Assembly: GCF_013371085.1 (NCBI RefSeq)
Contig: NZ_JABWCV010000002.1
Coordinates: forward strand, 186,001 to 250,000
Direction of reading: 5' to 3'
Origin: Vreelandella maris
GTDB lineage: Bacteria > Pseudomonadota > Gammaproteobacteria > Pseudomonadales > Halomonadaceae
DNA length: 64,000 bases
Of the stretch, positions 33,851-42,377 are shown piece by piece. A program made the translations under genes and the position numbers. The notes beneath the pieces are model-generated. The model searched no databases. It was given only the letters and a program-made list of their open reading frames with translations, and was not told the origin of the DNA. How positions within the stretch are numbered: the stretch's first letter is position 1; each line of letters begins with the position of its first letter.

Positions 33851-35448
33851 AAAGCGCTCTCCTGCTGGGCCAAGTCGCGTAGCCGACCTTTCAAAATCTT
33901 ACCGCTGGCGGTGGAAGGCAGCGCATCCATCAGCACAATTTGGGTCGGCCGCTTATAGGGGGCTAGCCGTTCGGCAATAAAGGCTTTGAGCTCTACCATA
34001 TCTACTTCAATACCCGGCTCGCACTGCACAAATGCCACGACCTCTTCATTGCCTGCCACCTGCCGCCCGACGACTGCGGTTAAGGTCACCGCAGGATGCT
34101 CATTGATCACTGCTTCCACATCCGGCGGGTAGATATTGAAGCCCGAGCGAATAATCAGCTCTTTACTGCGGCCCACGATATAGAGCTGATCGTCGTGATC
34201 CAGCTTGGCGATATCACCGGTATTGAGCCAGCCATCTTCCATTAAGGTGGCGCGGGTGGCGTCCGGCTGGCGGAAGTAGCCCTTCATGATATTAGGGCCA
34301 CGCACCCACAGCTCGCCGATCTCATCGCCTGCCTTTTCTGACGTGCCGCTGCTGCCTAGGGGCTCTAACCGATACTCCAACAGCGGCAGCACGCGGCCCA
34401 CGGTGCTGCTCTGGTGGCGGTCTTCAATGCGGGTTTGACTAATCGTTGGGCTGGCTTCGGTGAGGCCGTAGCCATTGTGCAGCGTTAGGCCAAACGCAGC
34501 TTCAACACGGGTTTTGGTATCGCTATCCAGCGGCGAGCCACCTGCGGAGATATAGATAAGCGCAGGCGCTTCTAGCACGCGCTGCTCACGCTTCAAATAC
34601 TCCAGGGCGCGGGCATACATGGCGGGCACGCCTTGGAGCACCGTAATACGCTCCTCTTTCAACGTTGCCAACAGCTGAGCAGCCTCGAAACGCGGCACGG
34701 TGTACAGGCACGCGCCGTTATACAGCGAGCCCATACACACTGATGAGAGGCCAAACACATGAGACATCGGCAGCACGCCATACACCCGCTGCCCTTCGCT
34801 CAGATGGCGCATGCCGCCGGAAATAGAAGCGATATACAGAATACCGCGATGGGTCAGCATGACGCCTTTCGGCGTACCGGTGGTGCCTGAGGTGTAGATC
34901 ATCGCGGCTACCTGCTCGGCACCGCTGGTGTGAACAGGCTCTGGCTCGCTCTCAAATAGCGGTGAAATCGCTAGGCCGCCGAGCTGCGGATGCTGATAGC
35001 GGTCAGCCGCGTGGCGCTCGGCGTGCTGGCTCGCCTCTTGGGAGGCTTCGCAGGTGTAAAACACTCGGCGAGGCAGGCAGTTGCCCTGGATTAGATCCAC
35101 TTCTTGAGCGGAGAGGCGCGAATTGACAATCGCGACCCAAACATCCATTTCACTGGCGGCCAACAGCAGTACCACCAGGGCACGGCAGTTTTCACTGACC
35201 GTCATAATACGGTCGCCGGGCCGTACGCCTAAATTAGCTAACCACTCGCAGGCGGCATGAATCTCTTGCCCCAGCTCGGCGTAGCTCCAGCGAACGTTGC
35301 CATCCACAAGCGCGGGGTGATCCGCTAGGCGTTTCGCATTTTCCAGCACGCGGGTGCTCAAGCGCTCGGGAAGTTCTGCTAACAGCTCGCTTGCCAGACG
35401 GCCAAAGATCTTCTCATCTGGCGCTTGGTAAGGGACCGACAGAGCCAT
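33847..35448 (-). CDS. AMP-dependent acyl-CoA ligase
   Basis: A 533-residue adenylate-forming enzyme. Motifs include MIYTSGTTGTPKGVMLTH (P-loop), HNGYGLTEASPTIS, ELWVRGPNIMKGYF, DGWLNTGDIAKLD, GRSKELIIRSGFNIYPPDVE (hinge and A8) and TASGKILKGRLRDL with the catalytic lysine. It activates a carboxylic acid with ATP and CoA. The sequence does not tell the chain length; context suggests the acid degraded by the surrounding enzymes. The start forms TAATG with the upstream dehydrogenase stop. Confidence 0.9.
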   Translation of the reverse strand: MALSVPYQAPDEKIFGRLASELLAELPERLSTRVLENAKRLADHPALVDGNVRWSYAELGQEIHAACEWLANLGVRPGDRIMTVSENCRALVVLLLAASEMDVWVAIVNSRLSAQEVDLIQGNCLPRRVFYTCEASQEASQHAERHAADRYQHPQLGGLAISPLFESEPEPVHTSGAEQVAAMIYTSGTTGTPKGVMLTHRGILYIASISGGMRHLSEGQRVYGVLPMSHVFGLSSVCMGSLYNGACLYTVPRFEAAQLLATLKEERITVLQGVPAMYARALEYLKREQRVLEAPALIYISAGGSPLDSDTKTRVEAAFGLTLHNGYGLTEASPTISQTRIEDRHQSSTVGRVLPLLEYRLEPLGSSGTSEKAGDEIGELWVRGPNIMKGYFRQPDATRATLMEDGWLNTGDIAKLDHDDQLYIVGRSKELIIRSGFNIYPPDVEAVINEHPAVTLTAVVGRQVAGNEEVVAFVQCEPGIEVDMVELKAFIAERLAPYKRPTQIVLMDALPSTASGKILKGRLRDLAQQESAL

Positions 35449-36599
35449 TAGGACGCCTCCCGCACCATGTTCCGGGCAATCACCAGCTGCTGAATTTGCG
35501 TCGTCCCTTCGTAAATGCGGAACAAGCGCACATCGCGGTAGAAACGCTCAACGGCGTATTCCGACATATAGCCCGCACCGCCGTGCACCTGCACGGCGCG
35601 ATCCGCGACGCGACCCACCATCTCGGCACAGAACAGCTTGCAGCAGGAGGCTAGGGTTGAGACGTTTTCGCCATCATCCTTGCGGCGTGCGGCGTCCATG
35701 ACCATGGTTTTACCTGCGTAGGCTTCGGTTTTGCTATCTGCCAGCATGGCCTGCACCAGCTGATGCTCCGCCAGCGGCGCACCAAACTGCTTACGTTCCA
35801 TGGTGTAGCGCAGCGACTCTTCAACCAAACGCTCGGCCACGCCCACACACACGGCGGAAATATGCAGTCGCCCACGGTCGAGCACTTTCATAGCGGTTTT
35901 AAAGCCTTGCCCCTCTTTGCCGCCAATGATGTTTTCAGCCGGTACACGGCAGTTATCAAAAATGATGTCGCAGGTATGCGCGCCCTTCTGGCCCATCTTG
36001 TTATCCGCAGGGCCGCGAATCAGACCAGGCGTATTGCCTTCAACAATAAAGGCAGAGATACCGCCAGCGCCTTTGTTGTCTGGGTCGGTACGCGCCATGA
36101 CGGTGAACAGGTCTGCTTCCGGGCCGTTGGTGATATAACGCTTGGTGCCGTTCAATACGTAGTGGTCGCCATCGCGCACGGCGGTGGTCCGCAGGCTAGC
36201 GGCATCAGAGCCTGAATCCGGCTCAGTCAAACAGAACGAGCTGAGTATCTCACCTGTGGCCAGGCGCGGCACGTATTTGGCTTTTTGCTCTTCAGTGCCA
36301 TCGATCAAAATCCCCTGGGCGCCAATGCCATTATTGGTGCCAAATACTGAACGGAACGCGGGAGAGGTTTTGCCAATTTCCATTGCCACCAGGGCTTCCT
36401 CTTCCATAGTCAGCCCTAAGCCGCCGTACTCTTCAGGAATGGATAGCCCGAACAGCCCCATCTCCTTCATTTCCGCCAGGATCTCGGCGGGCACTGCATC
36501 CTCTTCGGCAAGCCGTGCCTCATTGGGAATCAAACGCTCCCGGACAAAGCGGGCAATGGTATCAACCAACTGATTCAGCAGTTCGGGATCACGGATCAT
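35448..36599 (-). CDS. Acyl-CoA dehydrogenase (first gene of ligase/thioesterase operon)
   Basis: A 383-residue classical acyl-CoA dehydrogenase: MGLFGLSIPEEYGGLGL, FCLTEPDSGSDAASLRTTA, KRYITNGPEADLFTVMART, YTMERKQFGAPLAEHQLVQA, QVHGGAGYMSEYAVERFYRD and RLFRIYEGTTQIQQLVIARN, where the Glu of YEGT is the catalytic base. Unlike the 25910/27114 pair it is a complete homomeric enzyme. Start chosen at 36599, with AGGAG upstream; longer forms to 36662 lack family similarity. It heads a four-gene operon diverging from the hydroxyacyl-CoA dehydrogenase gene across a region with three operator-like sites. Confidence 0.93.
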   Translation of the reverse strand: MIRDPELLNQLVDTIARFVRERLIPNEARLAEEDAVPAEILAEMKEMGLFGLSIPEEYGGLGLTMEEEALVAMEIGKTSPAFRSVFGTNNGIGAQGILIDGTEEQKAKYVPRLATGEILSSFCLTEPDSGSDAASLRTTAVRDGDHYVLNGTKRYITNGPEADLFTVMARTDPDNKGAGGISAFIVEGNTPGLIRGPADNKMGQKGAHTCDIIFDNCRVPAENIIGGKEGQGFKTAMKVLDRGRLHISAVCVGVAERLVEESLRYTMERKQFGAPLAEHQLVQAMLADSKTEAYAGKTMVMDAARRKDDGENVSTLASCCKLFCAEMVGRVADRAVQVHGGAGYMSEYAVERFYRDVRLFRIYEGTTQIQQLVIARNMVREAS

Positions 36600-36665
36600 A
36601 ACGGCTCCTGGTGGCAACGATATTTTTATGGTTGGCGTTCGCACGGGCAGTGAGGCCTGCAAGAA

Positions 36666-36680
36666 TTCTGCATGGCGAAA
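36666..36680. promoter_or_regulatory. Palindromic operator candidate A
   Basis: TTCTGCATGGCGAAA, a full match to TTYYGC-N3-GCRRAA, 67 bases upstream of the leftward dehydrogenase start at 36599. Confidence 0.55.
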
Positions 36681-36695
36681 CTAGTGTTCACTCTC

Positions 36696-36724
36696 TTGTC
36701 AGGCACTTTTGCATAGCCTAGGAT
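36696..36724 (+). promoter_or_regulatory. Putative promoter of the hydroxyacyl-CoA dehydrogenase gene
   Basis: TTGTCA (36696-36701) and TAGGAT (36719-36724) with 17-base spacing, 70 bases before the start at 36794. A half-conserved operator site overlaps the spacer and -10 box. Confidence 0.55.
36707..36721. promoter_or_regulatory. Half-conserved operator candidate B
   Basis: TTTTGCATAGCCTAG: left half and GC of the right half match TTYYGC-N3-GCRRAA; the last four positions do not. It overlaps the putative promoter, so weak binding here could still matter. Confidence 0.35.
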
Positions 36725-36747
36725 GGCAGTCAATAAACGAAATACTA

Positions 36748-36762
36748 TTTTGCAATGCAGAA
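36748..36762. promoter_or_regulatory. Palindromic operator candidate C
   Basis: TTTTGCAATGCAGAA, differing from operator candidate 1 (24363) only at two positions in the left arm. It lies 31 bases before the start at 36794, downstream of the putative promoter. Confidence 0.55.
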
Positions 36763-36793
36763 CAACAAACTCTTGCAGCGAGGATTTTGACCT

Positions 36794-38326
36794 ATGTCCA
36801 ACGACGCAGTCGCCCATTCGTTCAACACTCTTGGCATTGTCGGCACGGGGGCCATGGGTAGAGGGATAGCTCAGCTTGCCGCGCAGGCAGGCCTGAACGT
36901 GATGCTATTTGATGTTAAAGAAGGCGCGGTGGCGGAAGCGACTGCCTTTATTAATGGGTTATGGCAGCGCAGCGCCGACAAGCAGCGTATTACCCAAGCC
37001 CAAGTCGAGCAGTACAGCGAGCGATTGATCGAGGCCCGCGACCTCGCCGCCCTCGCCCCCTGCGATATCGTCGTTGAAGCGATTATCGAGAAGCTGGAAG
37101 CCAAACAGGGGCTGTTTAGCGATTTAGAAGGCATTGTTCGCCAGGATGCCGTGCTCGCCACCAACACCTCTTCGCTGTCTGTTACCGCAATTGCTGCCGC
37201 CTGCCAGCACCCAGAGCGCGTGATTGGCTTTCACTTTTTCAATCCCGTCCCGCTGATGAAAATTGTGGAAGTGATTCCGGGGTTACGTACCGCTAACGAT
37301 GTCACCCAGCGGGTCAATGCCTTGGGCACCGCCATGGGCCACTTTACCGCCCAGACCACCGATACCCCTGGCTTTCTGGTCAATCACGCCGGGCGCGCTT
37401 TTGGCACCGAAGCGCTGCGCGTTCTGAGTGAGAGCGTGACCGACCCCGCCACCATTGACCGCATCATGGTGGATCAAGGCGGTTTTCGAATGGGGCCGTT
37501 TACCCTGCTGGACCTGACCGGCCTGGATGTTTCCCATGCGGTGATGGAGTCGGTGTACCACCAGTATTATGAAGAGCCGCGCTTTCGCCCTTCACCGCTC
37601 ACCCGCCAGCGGCTCTCAGCAGGCCTGCTGGGCCGCAAAACCGGTGAAGGCTTTTATCGCTACGTGGATGGCCAGCAGCAGATACCGGAAGAGCCCGCCA
37701 TTGCGACAGCCTCGCCTTGCCCCGTGTGGATCAGCCAAGACGACTCTGGCAGCGCCGCGCAGCTTGCCGAACTGGTCACCAAGGCGGGCTGGCCACTAGA
37801 AAGTGCGGATCAGCCTTCGTCAGAGGCGCTGTGCCTGCTGACACCGCTGGGCGAAGACACCACGCAGTGCGCCCTGCGCCAAGGCTTGAATGCCGAGCAG
37901 TGCGTCGCGGTGGATATGCTGGCGGGGCTGGATAAGCGCCGCAGCCTGATGGCCTCCCCCCTTACCCGACCCGAACTAGTCAATGCCGCCGCCAGCCTGT
38001 TGAATGCTGACGGCACGCCGGTCAGCACGCTTCAAGACAGCACTGGCTTTGTACTGCAGCGAGTAGTGGCCTGCATCGTCAACGTCGGGGCAGATATCGC
38101 ACAGCAAGGCGTCGCTGCACCCGCCACTATTGATCGTGCGGTAGAACTTGGCCTGGGCTACCCATTTGGCCCGCTGCGCATGGGCGACCATTACGGCACT
38201 TCGCGCATCCTGACCATTTTGAACAACCTATTAGACGCCACCGGTGACCCCCGCTATCGCCCTAGCCCGTGGCTGCGCCGCCGCGCCGCGCTGGGCATGT
38301 CTCTCACTGACGGGCCAACGGGCTGA
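36794..38326 (+). CDS. paaH: 3-hydroxyacyl-CoA dehydrogenase, two C-terminal domains (PaaH-like)
   Basis: A 510-residue NAD-dependent dehydrogenase. The Rossmann motif is LGIVGTGAMGRGIAQLA (residues 13-29), followed by ATNTSSLSVTAIA and the catalytic stretch ERVIGFHFFNPVPLMKIVEV with His146. Two copies of the 3HCDH C-terminal domain follow: DTPGFLVNHAGRAFGTEAL and DSTGFVLQRVVACIVNVGAD. This layout is that of PaaH and related dicarboxyl- or aryl-chain enzymes rather than FadB. It oxidises 3-hydroxyacyl-CoA to 3-oxoacyl-CoA and probably replaces the lost activity of the 24477 protein. The thiolase gene follows 57 bases later. Confidence 0.9.
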   Translation: MSNDAVAHSFNTLGIVGTGAMGRGIAQLAAQAGLNVMLFDVKEGAVAEATAFINGLWQRSADKQRITQAQVEQYSERLIEARDLAALAPCDIVVEAIIEKLEAKQGLFSDLEGIVRQDAVLATNTSSLSVTAIAAACQHPERVIGFHFFNPVPLMKIVEVIPGLRTANDVTQRVNALGTAMGHFTAQTTDTPGFLVNHAGRAFGTEALRVLSESVTDPATIDRIMVDQGGFRMGPFTLLDLTGLDVSHAVMESVYHQYYEEPRFRPSPLTRQRLSAGLLGRKTGEGFYRYVDGQQQIPEEPAIATASPCPVWISQDDSGSAAQLAELVTKAGWPLESADQPSSEALCLLTPLGEDTTQCALRQGLNAEQCVAVDMLAGLDKRRSLMASPLTRPELVNAAASLLNADGTPVSTLQDSTGFVLQRVVACIVNVGADIAQQGVAAPATIDRAVELGLGYPFGPLRMGDHYGTSRILTILNNLLDATGDPRYRPSPWLRRRAALGMSLTDGPTG

Positions 38327-38383
38327 CACCCCTCAGTTTCAATTACGGCTCAAGTAAGGCTTACACAAACAAGGAAAATAACC

Positions 38384-39592
38384 ATGCAAGACGCCTACAT
38401 TTACGACGGATTACGTACCCCTTTTGGTCGCCATGGCGGCAGCCTAGCGGCCATTCGCCCGGATGAACTGCTGGGCTTAACGCTAAAAGCACTGGTGGCG
38501 CGTAATCCGTTTGCCCCGGAAAGCTACGAAGAAGTGTTGGCGGGCTGTACTAACCAGGCGGGGGAAGATTCCCGTAACGTGGCCCGTCACGGTGCGCTGC
38601 TGGCGGGCCTGCCCATTGAAGTCGCGGGTCAAACCGTCAACCGTCTGTGCGGTAGTGGCCTAGCCGCGATGATGGATGCCGCCCGTGCCGCTCGCTTAGG
38701 CGAAGGTGAGCTATTTTTGGCTGGCGGCGTGGAGTCTATGTCCCGCGCGCCTTACGTGCTGGGCAAAGCCGACTCCCCCTACGCTCGCAATCAGCCGATG
38801 TTTGATACCGTGATTGGCTCGCGCTTCCCCAACCCGTGGATTGCCAAAGAATACGGCAGCCACAGCATGCCGGAAACTGCCGATAACATTGCCCACGACC
38901 TGAACATTGGCCGCGAGGCCAGCGACGCCTTTGCCGCCCGCTCCCAAGCGCGCTATGCCAAGGCGCTGGCAAACGGCTTTTATGAGGGAGAAATGTTTGG
39001 GGTAGACGTGCCTCAAGGGCGCAAACAGCCGCCGCTGTTGGTAGATAAAGACGAGCACCCCCGGGCTGAAAGCACCGAGGAGAAACTGGCCAAACTCGGC
39101 GCGCTGTTTGAAGGCGGTGTCGTGACCGCAGGCAACGCTTCTGGATTAAACGACGGGGCTGCCGCGCTGATTGTCGGCACGCGTGCAGCAGGCGAGCGCG
39201 CTGGGCTTGCTCCGCGGGCGCGTATTGTTGCCAGTGCCGTGGCGGGCGTAGCCCCCCGTGTCATGGGCCTGGGGCCAGTACCCGCCTCGCAAAAAGCACT
39301 GGCTCGGGCTGGCCTTTCGCTTGAACAAATGGACGTGATTGAAATTAACGAAGCCTTTGCGGTGCAGGTATTGGGCTGCGTTCAGCAGTTGGGGCTTTCC
39401 GCCGACGACCCGCGCCTAAACGCCAACGGTGGTGCCATTGCCATTGGCCACCCGCTGGGTGCCTCGGGCGCACGTTTGGCGCTCACTGCCCTGCGCCAGC
39501 TAGAAGCCACCGGCGGGCGCTATGCGCTGGTCACCATGTGCATTGGCGTCGGTCAAGGCATCGCCACGATTATCGAGCGCCTGGATGGCTAA
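38384..39592 (+). CDS. pcaF: Acetyl-CoA acyltransferase, 3-oxoadipyl-CoA thiolase type
   Basis: A 402-residue degradative thiolase. Catalytic residues are Cys89 in NRLCGSGLAAM, His356 in IAIGHPLGASGAR and Cys386 in TMCIGVGQG. The stretches GCTNQAGEDSRNVARH and GGVESMSRAPYVLGKAD are typical of PcaF/PaaJ, which split 3-oxoadipyl-CoA into succinyl-CoA and acetyl-CoA, more than of FadA. That points to a dicarboxyl-CoA or aromatic-derived substrate, though specificity cannot be proven from sequence. AAGGAAAAT lies upstream. Its partner is the preceding dehydrogenase, and an IclR regulator gene follows. Confidence 0.85.
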   Translation: MQDAYIYDGLRTPFGRHGGSLAAIRPDELLGLTLKALVARNPFAPESYEEVLAGCTNQAGEDSRNVARHGALLAGLPIEVAGQTVNRLCGSGLAAMMDAARAARLGEGELFLAGGVESMSRAPYVLGKADSPYARNQPMFDTVIGSRFPNPWIAKEYGSHSMPETADNIAHDLNIGREASDAFAARSQARYAKALANGFYEGEMFGVDVPQGRKQPPLLVDKDEHPRAESTEEKLAKLGALFEGGVVTAGNASGLNDGAAALIVGTRAAGERAGLAPRARIVASAVAGVAPRVMGLGPVPASQKALARAGLSLEQMDVIEINEAFAVQVLGCVQQLGLSADDPRLNANGGAIAIGHPLGASGARLALTALRQLEATGGRYALVTMCIGVGQGIATIIERLDG

Positions 39593-39695
39593 AGCGGTGT
39601 TATGAGGCAGGCGTTTTCGTTGATGAGCATGAAAGCTACCCCTAAGTAGATATGCCATAATGCACACCATAAGCCACCTATTGTTGGGAAATTGA

Positions 39696-40517
39696 ATGCA
39701 ACCCACCGACTCAGATGCTGAAGAGCCGCAACCGCCTGGAAAAGATCGTAACTTTGTGACCGCGCTGGCGCGTGGCCTTGAGCTGCTACGTGCCTTTGGA
39801 ACCGGTGAGGAGTATTTAGGGAATGCCGAGCTTTCTAATCGCACCGCTATTCCTCGGCCTACGGTGTCACGGCTCACCTATACGCTGACCCAGTTGGGTT
39901 ATCTTCAGCACAACACGCATCTTGAGAAGTATCGTCTTGGCCCCGGAGTGCTGGCGTTGGGTTATCGTTTTCTGGCAAACATGGGCATTCGCGAGGTCGC
40001 CCGGCCGCATTTGCAGAAGTTTGCCGATGCCACCGACTGTAATGTCAGCCTGGGAAGCGCTGACCGTAGTGATATGGTTTACCTGGAAACCTGCCATGGT
40101 AGCGGGCCGCTCATCATTCGTCTGGATGTGGGGTCGCGCTTGCCTATTGCCACTTCAGCCATTGGTCGTGCTTGGCTTTGCGGCTTGCCCGCTGCCCGTC
40201 GTCAGCAATTAATGCATGAACTGGCGGACGTCCATGGCAGCGATTGGCCAGCGCTGGAAGCGGGTATCCAGCAAAGCTTGAGAGACTATGCTGAGTACGG
40301 TTTCTGTCTCTCCGAGCAGGATTGGCAGCGCGACATCAGCGCCGTGGCCATGCCGCTCATCCTGGAAGATGGCGCCGAGGTCATGGCCATCAACTGCGGC
40401 GGCTCCAGCCTGCGCCTGGATCACGACCGCTTGGTCAATAATTTGGGACCTCGACTTAAAGAGGTAGCAGAACAGATCAAACAGGAGCTGGCGCCCCGTT
40501 ATCGTTCGGCTAGGTAG
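39696..40517 (+). CDS. IclR-family transcriptional regulator
   Basis: A 273-residue regulator. The N-terminal winged helix-turn-helix reads FVTALARGLELLRAF, then LSNRTAIPRPTVSRLTYTLT (recognition helix) and a wing; the effector domain contains YLETCHGSGPLIIRLDVGS, GRAWLCGLP and the C-terminal INCGGSSLRL with its cysteine. It belongs to the PcaR/PobR-like group. Regulators of this group bind short palindromes, and it is the only regulator in the catabolic region, so it is the best candidate for the TTYYGC-N3-GCRRAA sites. No such site is seen in front of its own gene. The last 8 bases overlap the convergent kinase-like gene. Confidence 0.9.
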   Translation: MQPTDSDAEEPQPPGKDRNFVTALARGLELLRAFGTGEEYLGNAELSNRTAIPRPTVSRLTYTLTQLGYLQHNTHLEKYRLGPGVLALGYRFLANMGIREVARPHLQKFADATDCNVSLGSADRSDMVYLETCHGSGPLIIRLDVGSRLPIATSAIGRAWLCGLPAARRQQLMHELADVHGSDWPALEAGIQQSLRDYAEYGFCLSEQDWQRDISAVAMPLILEDGAEVMAINCGGSSLRLDHDRLVNNLGPRLKEVAEQIKQELAPRYRSAR

Positions 40518-42366
40518 CGTCTCCGAGCGACGATCGCCTGGCGACCTCCCGTGGGTCGCGTGGGTAGTAGCGTTCTGGCTGGCTTGCCAAGTGGGTGAAA
40601 TAGCGGGTGTCTTTATAGGGCATTTTCATATAGCCCGAGACGCCCAGCCCCTCGATCTGATTGACCGATGACAGGATCCGAGCCAGTAGCGTTCGAAACT
40701 CGGCTTCTCTGGCGGGGTCGAGCAGGCGATAATAGCTGTGAATCTTGAGGTGCTGAGGTAATGCTTCAAAAATGATCATGCCGGTATGGTGTATATCGTT
40801 GAGCTGCTGTAGCACGTGCATTATTGCTTCTGGCAGCACCAGCAGTTCTTCTGGGTCGGGACCGTCCTCGAAGTAGCTGTGTTGACGGGTACGGTCCTCC
40901 AGCTCAGGTACCGCGCTCAGCTCATAGCCAATCGCCATGTTCGGTTCGCTGAAAAACGCCTCATCTGCACTGGCGCGCTCCAGGTGAAGAGTCTGGCGGG
41001 CATTGAACAAGCAGCTTTTGAACACTCCCTGACGGTGAATGGCACGCGCCAGATGCACCATATTGTTGACCGCTTCAATGAAGGCGGGCTTCAGTGCTGG
41101 ATCATGGAGGTTGAGCGATGAGTCGATATAGACCCCTTCTCGCTCCCAGCGTACCGCCAACCCACCTACCACTGGATACTTGCCCAACCGGCTGACGGAG
41201 GCCAGAAAGGCTTTTTCGGTTTCCCCCATGCCCTGCATGAACTGTTTGTAGTAGCGATCAAGCTGCACATCGTTGACGTCATTGAGCGTTTCCTGGGCAT
41301 TTGCTTCACGCAAAAAGGCCTTCCGCGAGCTGTAGACGACCGTATCGATCTCCTGCCGGGCAGGTCTTGCCCATACCGGCACTAGCGGCACCTTTACCGA
41401 TTCGGGGAGATCAATCATCACTACCTTAGCCATGCGTGCCATGTTGGCCAAAAAGTAGTCGCCCGCTTTACGACGGGCTTGTGGATCGGGATCCAGCATG
41501 CCATCCAGCGTACGCGCAAATTCCATGGGCAGTCCCAGGGAGCTGGCGGGAATGGCACGATGCCCAAAACGGCAGGACTGAGCCGACGCCAATGCGTATA
41601 AGGTGCCTGCAGTGCCCTGCTCATCAAAACGCGGCGAAGAGAGCGCCCCATTGAGCTGCTCTTCACCAATAAAGTAGACATCGCCCAGCCGGGCATTGGT
41701 TTGCTGCAGATTATCCGACATCAATTCCATGACATTGGCGCTTACAAACTGCAGTTGAGCATCTAGTTGCGCAAAAACCGACGATCCCCAGTCAATCAAC
41801 GCTATCGCCTCCTGCTCAGGGTCGAAAACCACATTGGAGGGTTTGATATCTCCATGCACAACAGGGCGCGCCTGGGGACCAGACTCGCGGCGCAAAGCGA
41901 GTAGGATATCGGCCAACTGCGCGGCGATACGCACGATCAAGCGGGGTGAGAGACGCCCCTGCCGCAGCGAGACTTGTTCGAGATTCCAACCCGGTGCACG
42001 CTCCATGACTAGAATGGATTGCCCCCGGGAGCGCTGATAGGCTACTAATCCGGGAATACGTGGGTGTGACACCTGATCGAGCATGAACGCCTCTTCCTCA
42101 AGGCGTTCCTGGAGATGCGTCGGCAGGGTAATGCGTGAGAACTTGAAGACATAATGGTGGTTAGCACCTTGCTGGAGGGTACTACCCGCGAAGACAAAGC
42201 CGTAAGCACCCTTACCGATCAACTCGATGCCTTGGTAACCCAGTTGGGTGAGCTGCGCCTGGCACAGCGCCACCCAGTCCTTGAGTTTACGGGCATCGTG
42301 ATGGCTCAGCAGATAAACCGACTGCTCTTCGGGGATATAAAACTGCTGAAGCGGTGCCTGGGACAT
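40510..42366 (-). CDS. Hanks-type serine/threonine kinase-like protein with a large unknown C-terminal region
   Basis: A 618-residue soluble protein. Residues about 45-310 form a protein-kinase fold: glycine loop GKGAYGFVFAG (51-61), probable ATP lysine Lys75 in YVFKFSR, Glu91/92 in the C-helix, catalytic loop VVHGDIKPSNVVF with Asp173 and Asn178, and metal-binding Asp192 in LIDWGSS (DFG changed to DWG). VYFIGEEQ stands where APE is expected and LDPDPQARRKAGDYF ends the domain. Residues 330-618 match nothing I recognise and contain no membrane helix. All catalytic residues are present, so it may be active. It starts 11 bases after the E2 stop of the branched-chain dehydrogenase operon and is probably co-transcribed. 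Confidence 0.8.
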   Translation of the reverse strand: MSQAPLQQFYIPEEQSVYLLSHHDARKLKDWVALCQAQLTQLGYQGIELIGKGAYGFVFAGSTLQQGANHHYVFKFSRITLPTHLQERLEEEAFMLDQVSHPRIPGLVAYQRSRGQSILVMERAPGWNLEQVSLRQGRLSPRLIVRIAAQLADILLALRRESGPQARPVVHGDIKPSNVVFDPEQEAIALIDWGSSVFAQLDAQLQFVSANVMELMSDNLQQTNARLGDVYFIGEEQLNGALSSPRFDEQGTAGTLYALASAQSCRFGHRAIPASSLGLPMEFARTLDGMLDPDPQARRKAGDYFLANMARMAKVVMIDLPESVKVPLVPVWARPARQEIDTVVYSSRKAFLREANAQETLNDVNDVQLDRYYKQFMQGMGETEKAFLASVSRLGKYPVVGGLAVRWEREGVYIDSSLNLHDPALKPAFIEAVNNMVHLARAIHRQGVFKSCLFNARQTLHLERASADEAFFSEPNMAIGYELSAVPELEDRTRQHSYFEDGPDPEELLVLPEAIMHVLQQLNDIHHTGMIIFEALPQHLKIHSYYRLLDPAREAEFRTLLARILSSVNQIEGLGVSGYMKMPYKDTRYFTHLASQPERYYPRDPREVARRSSLGDAT

Positions 42367-42377
42367 AAGTCGCCTTG

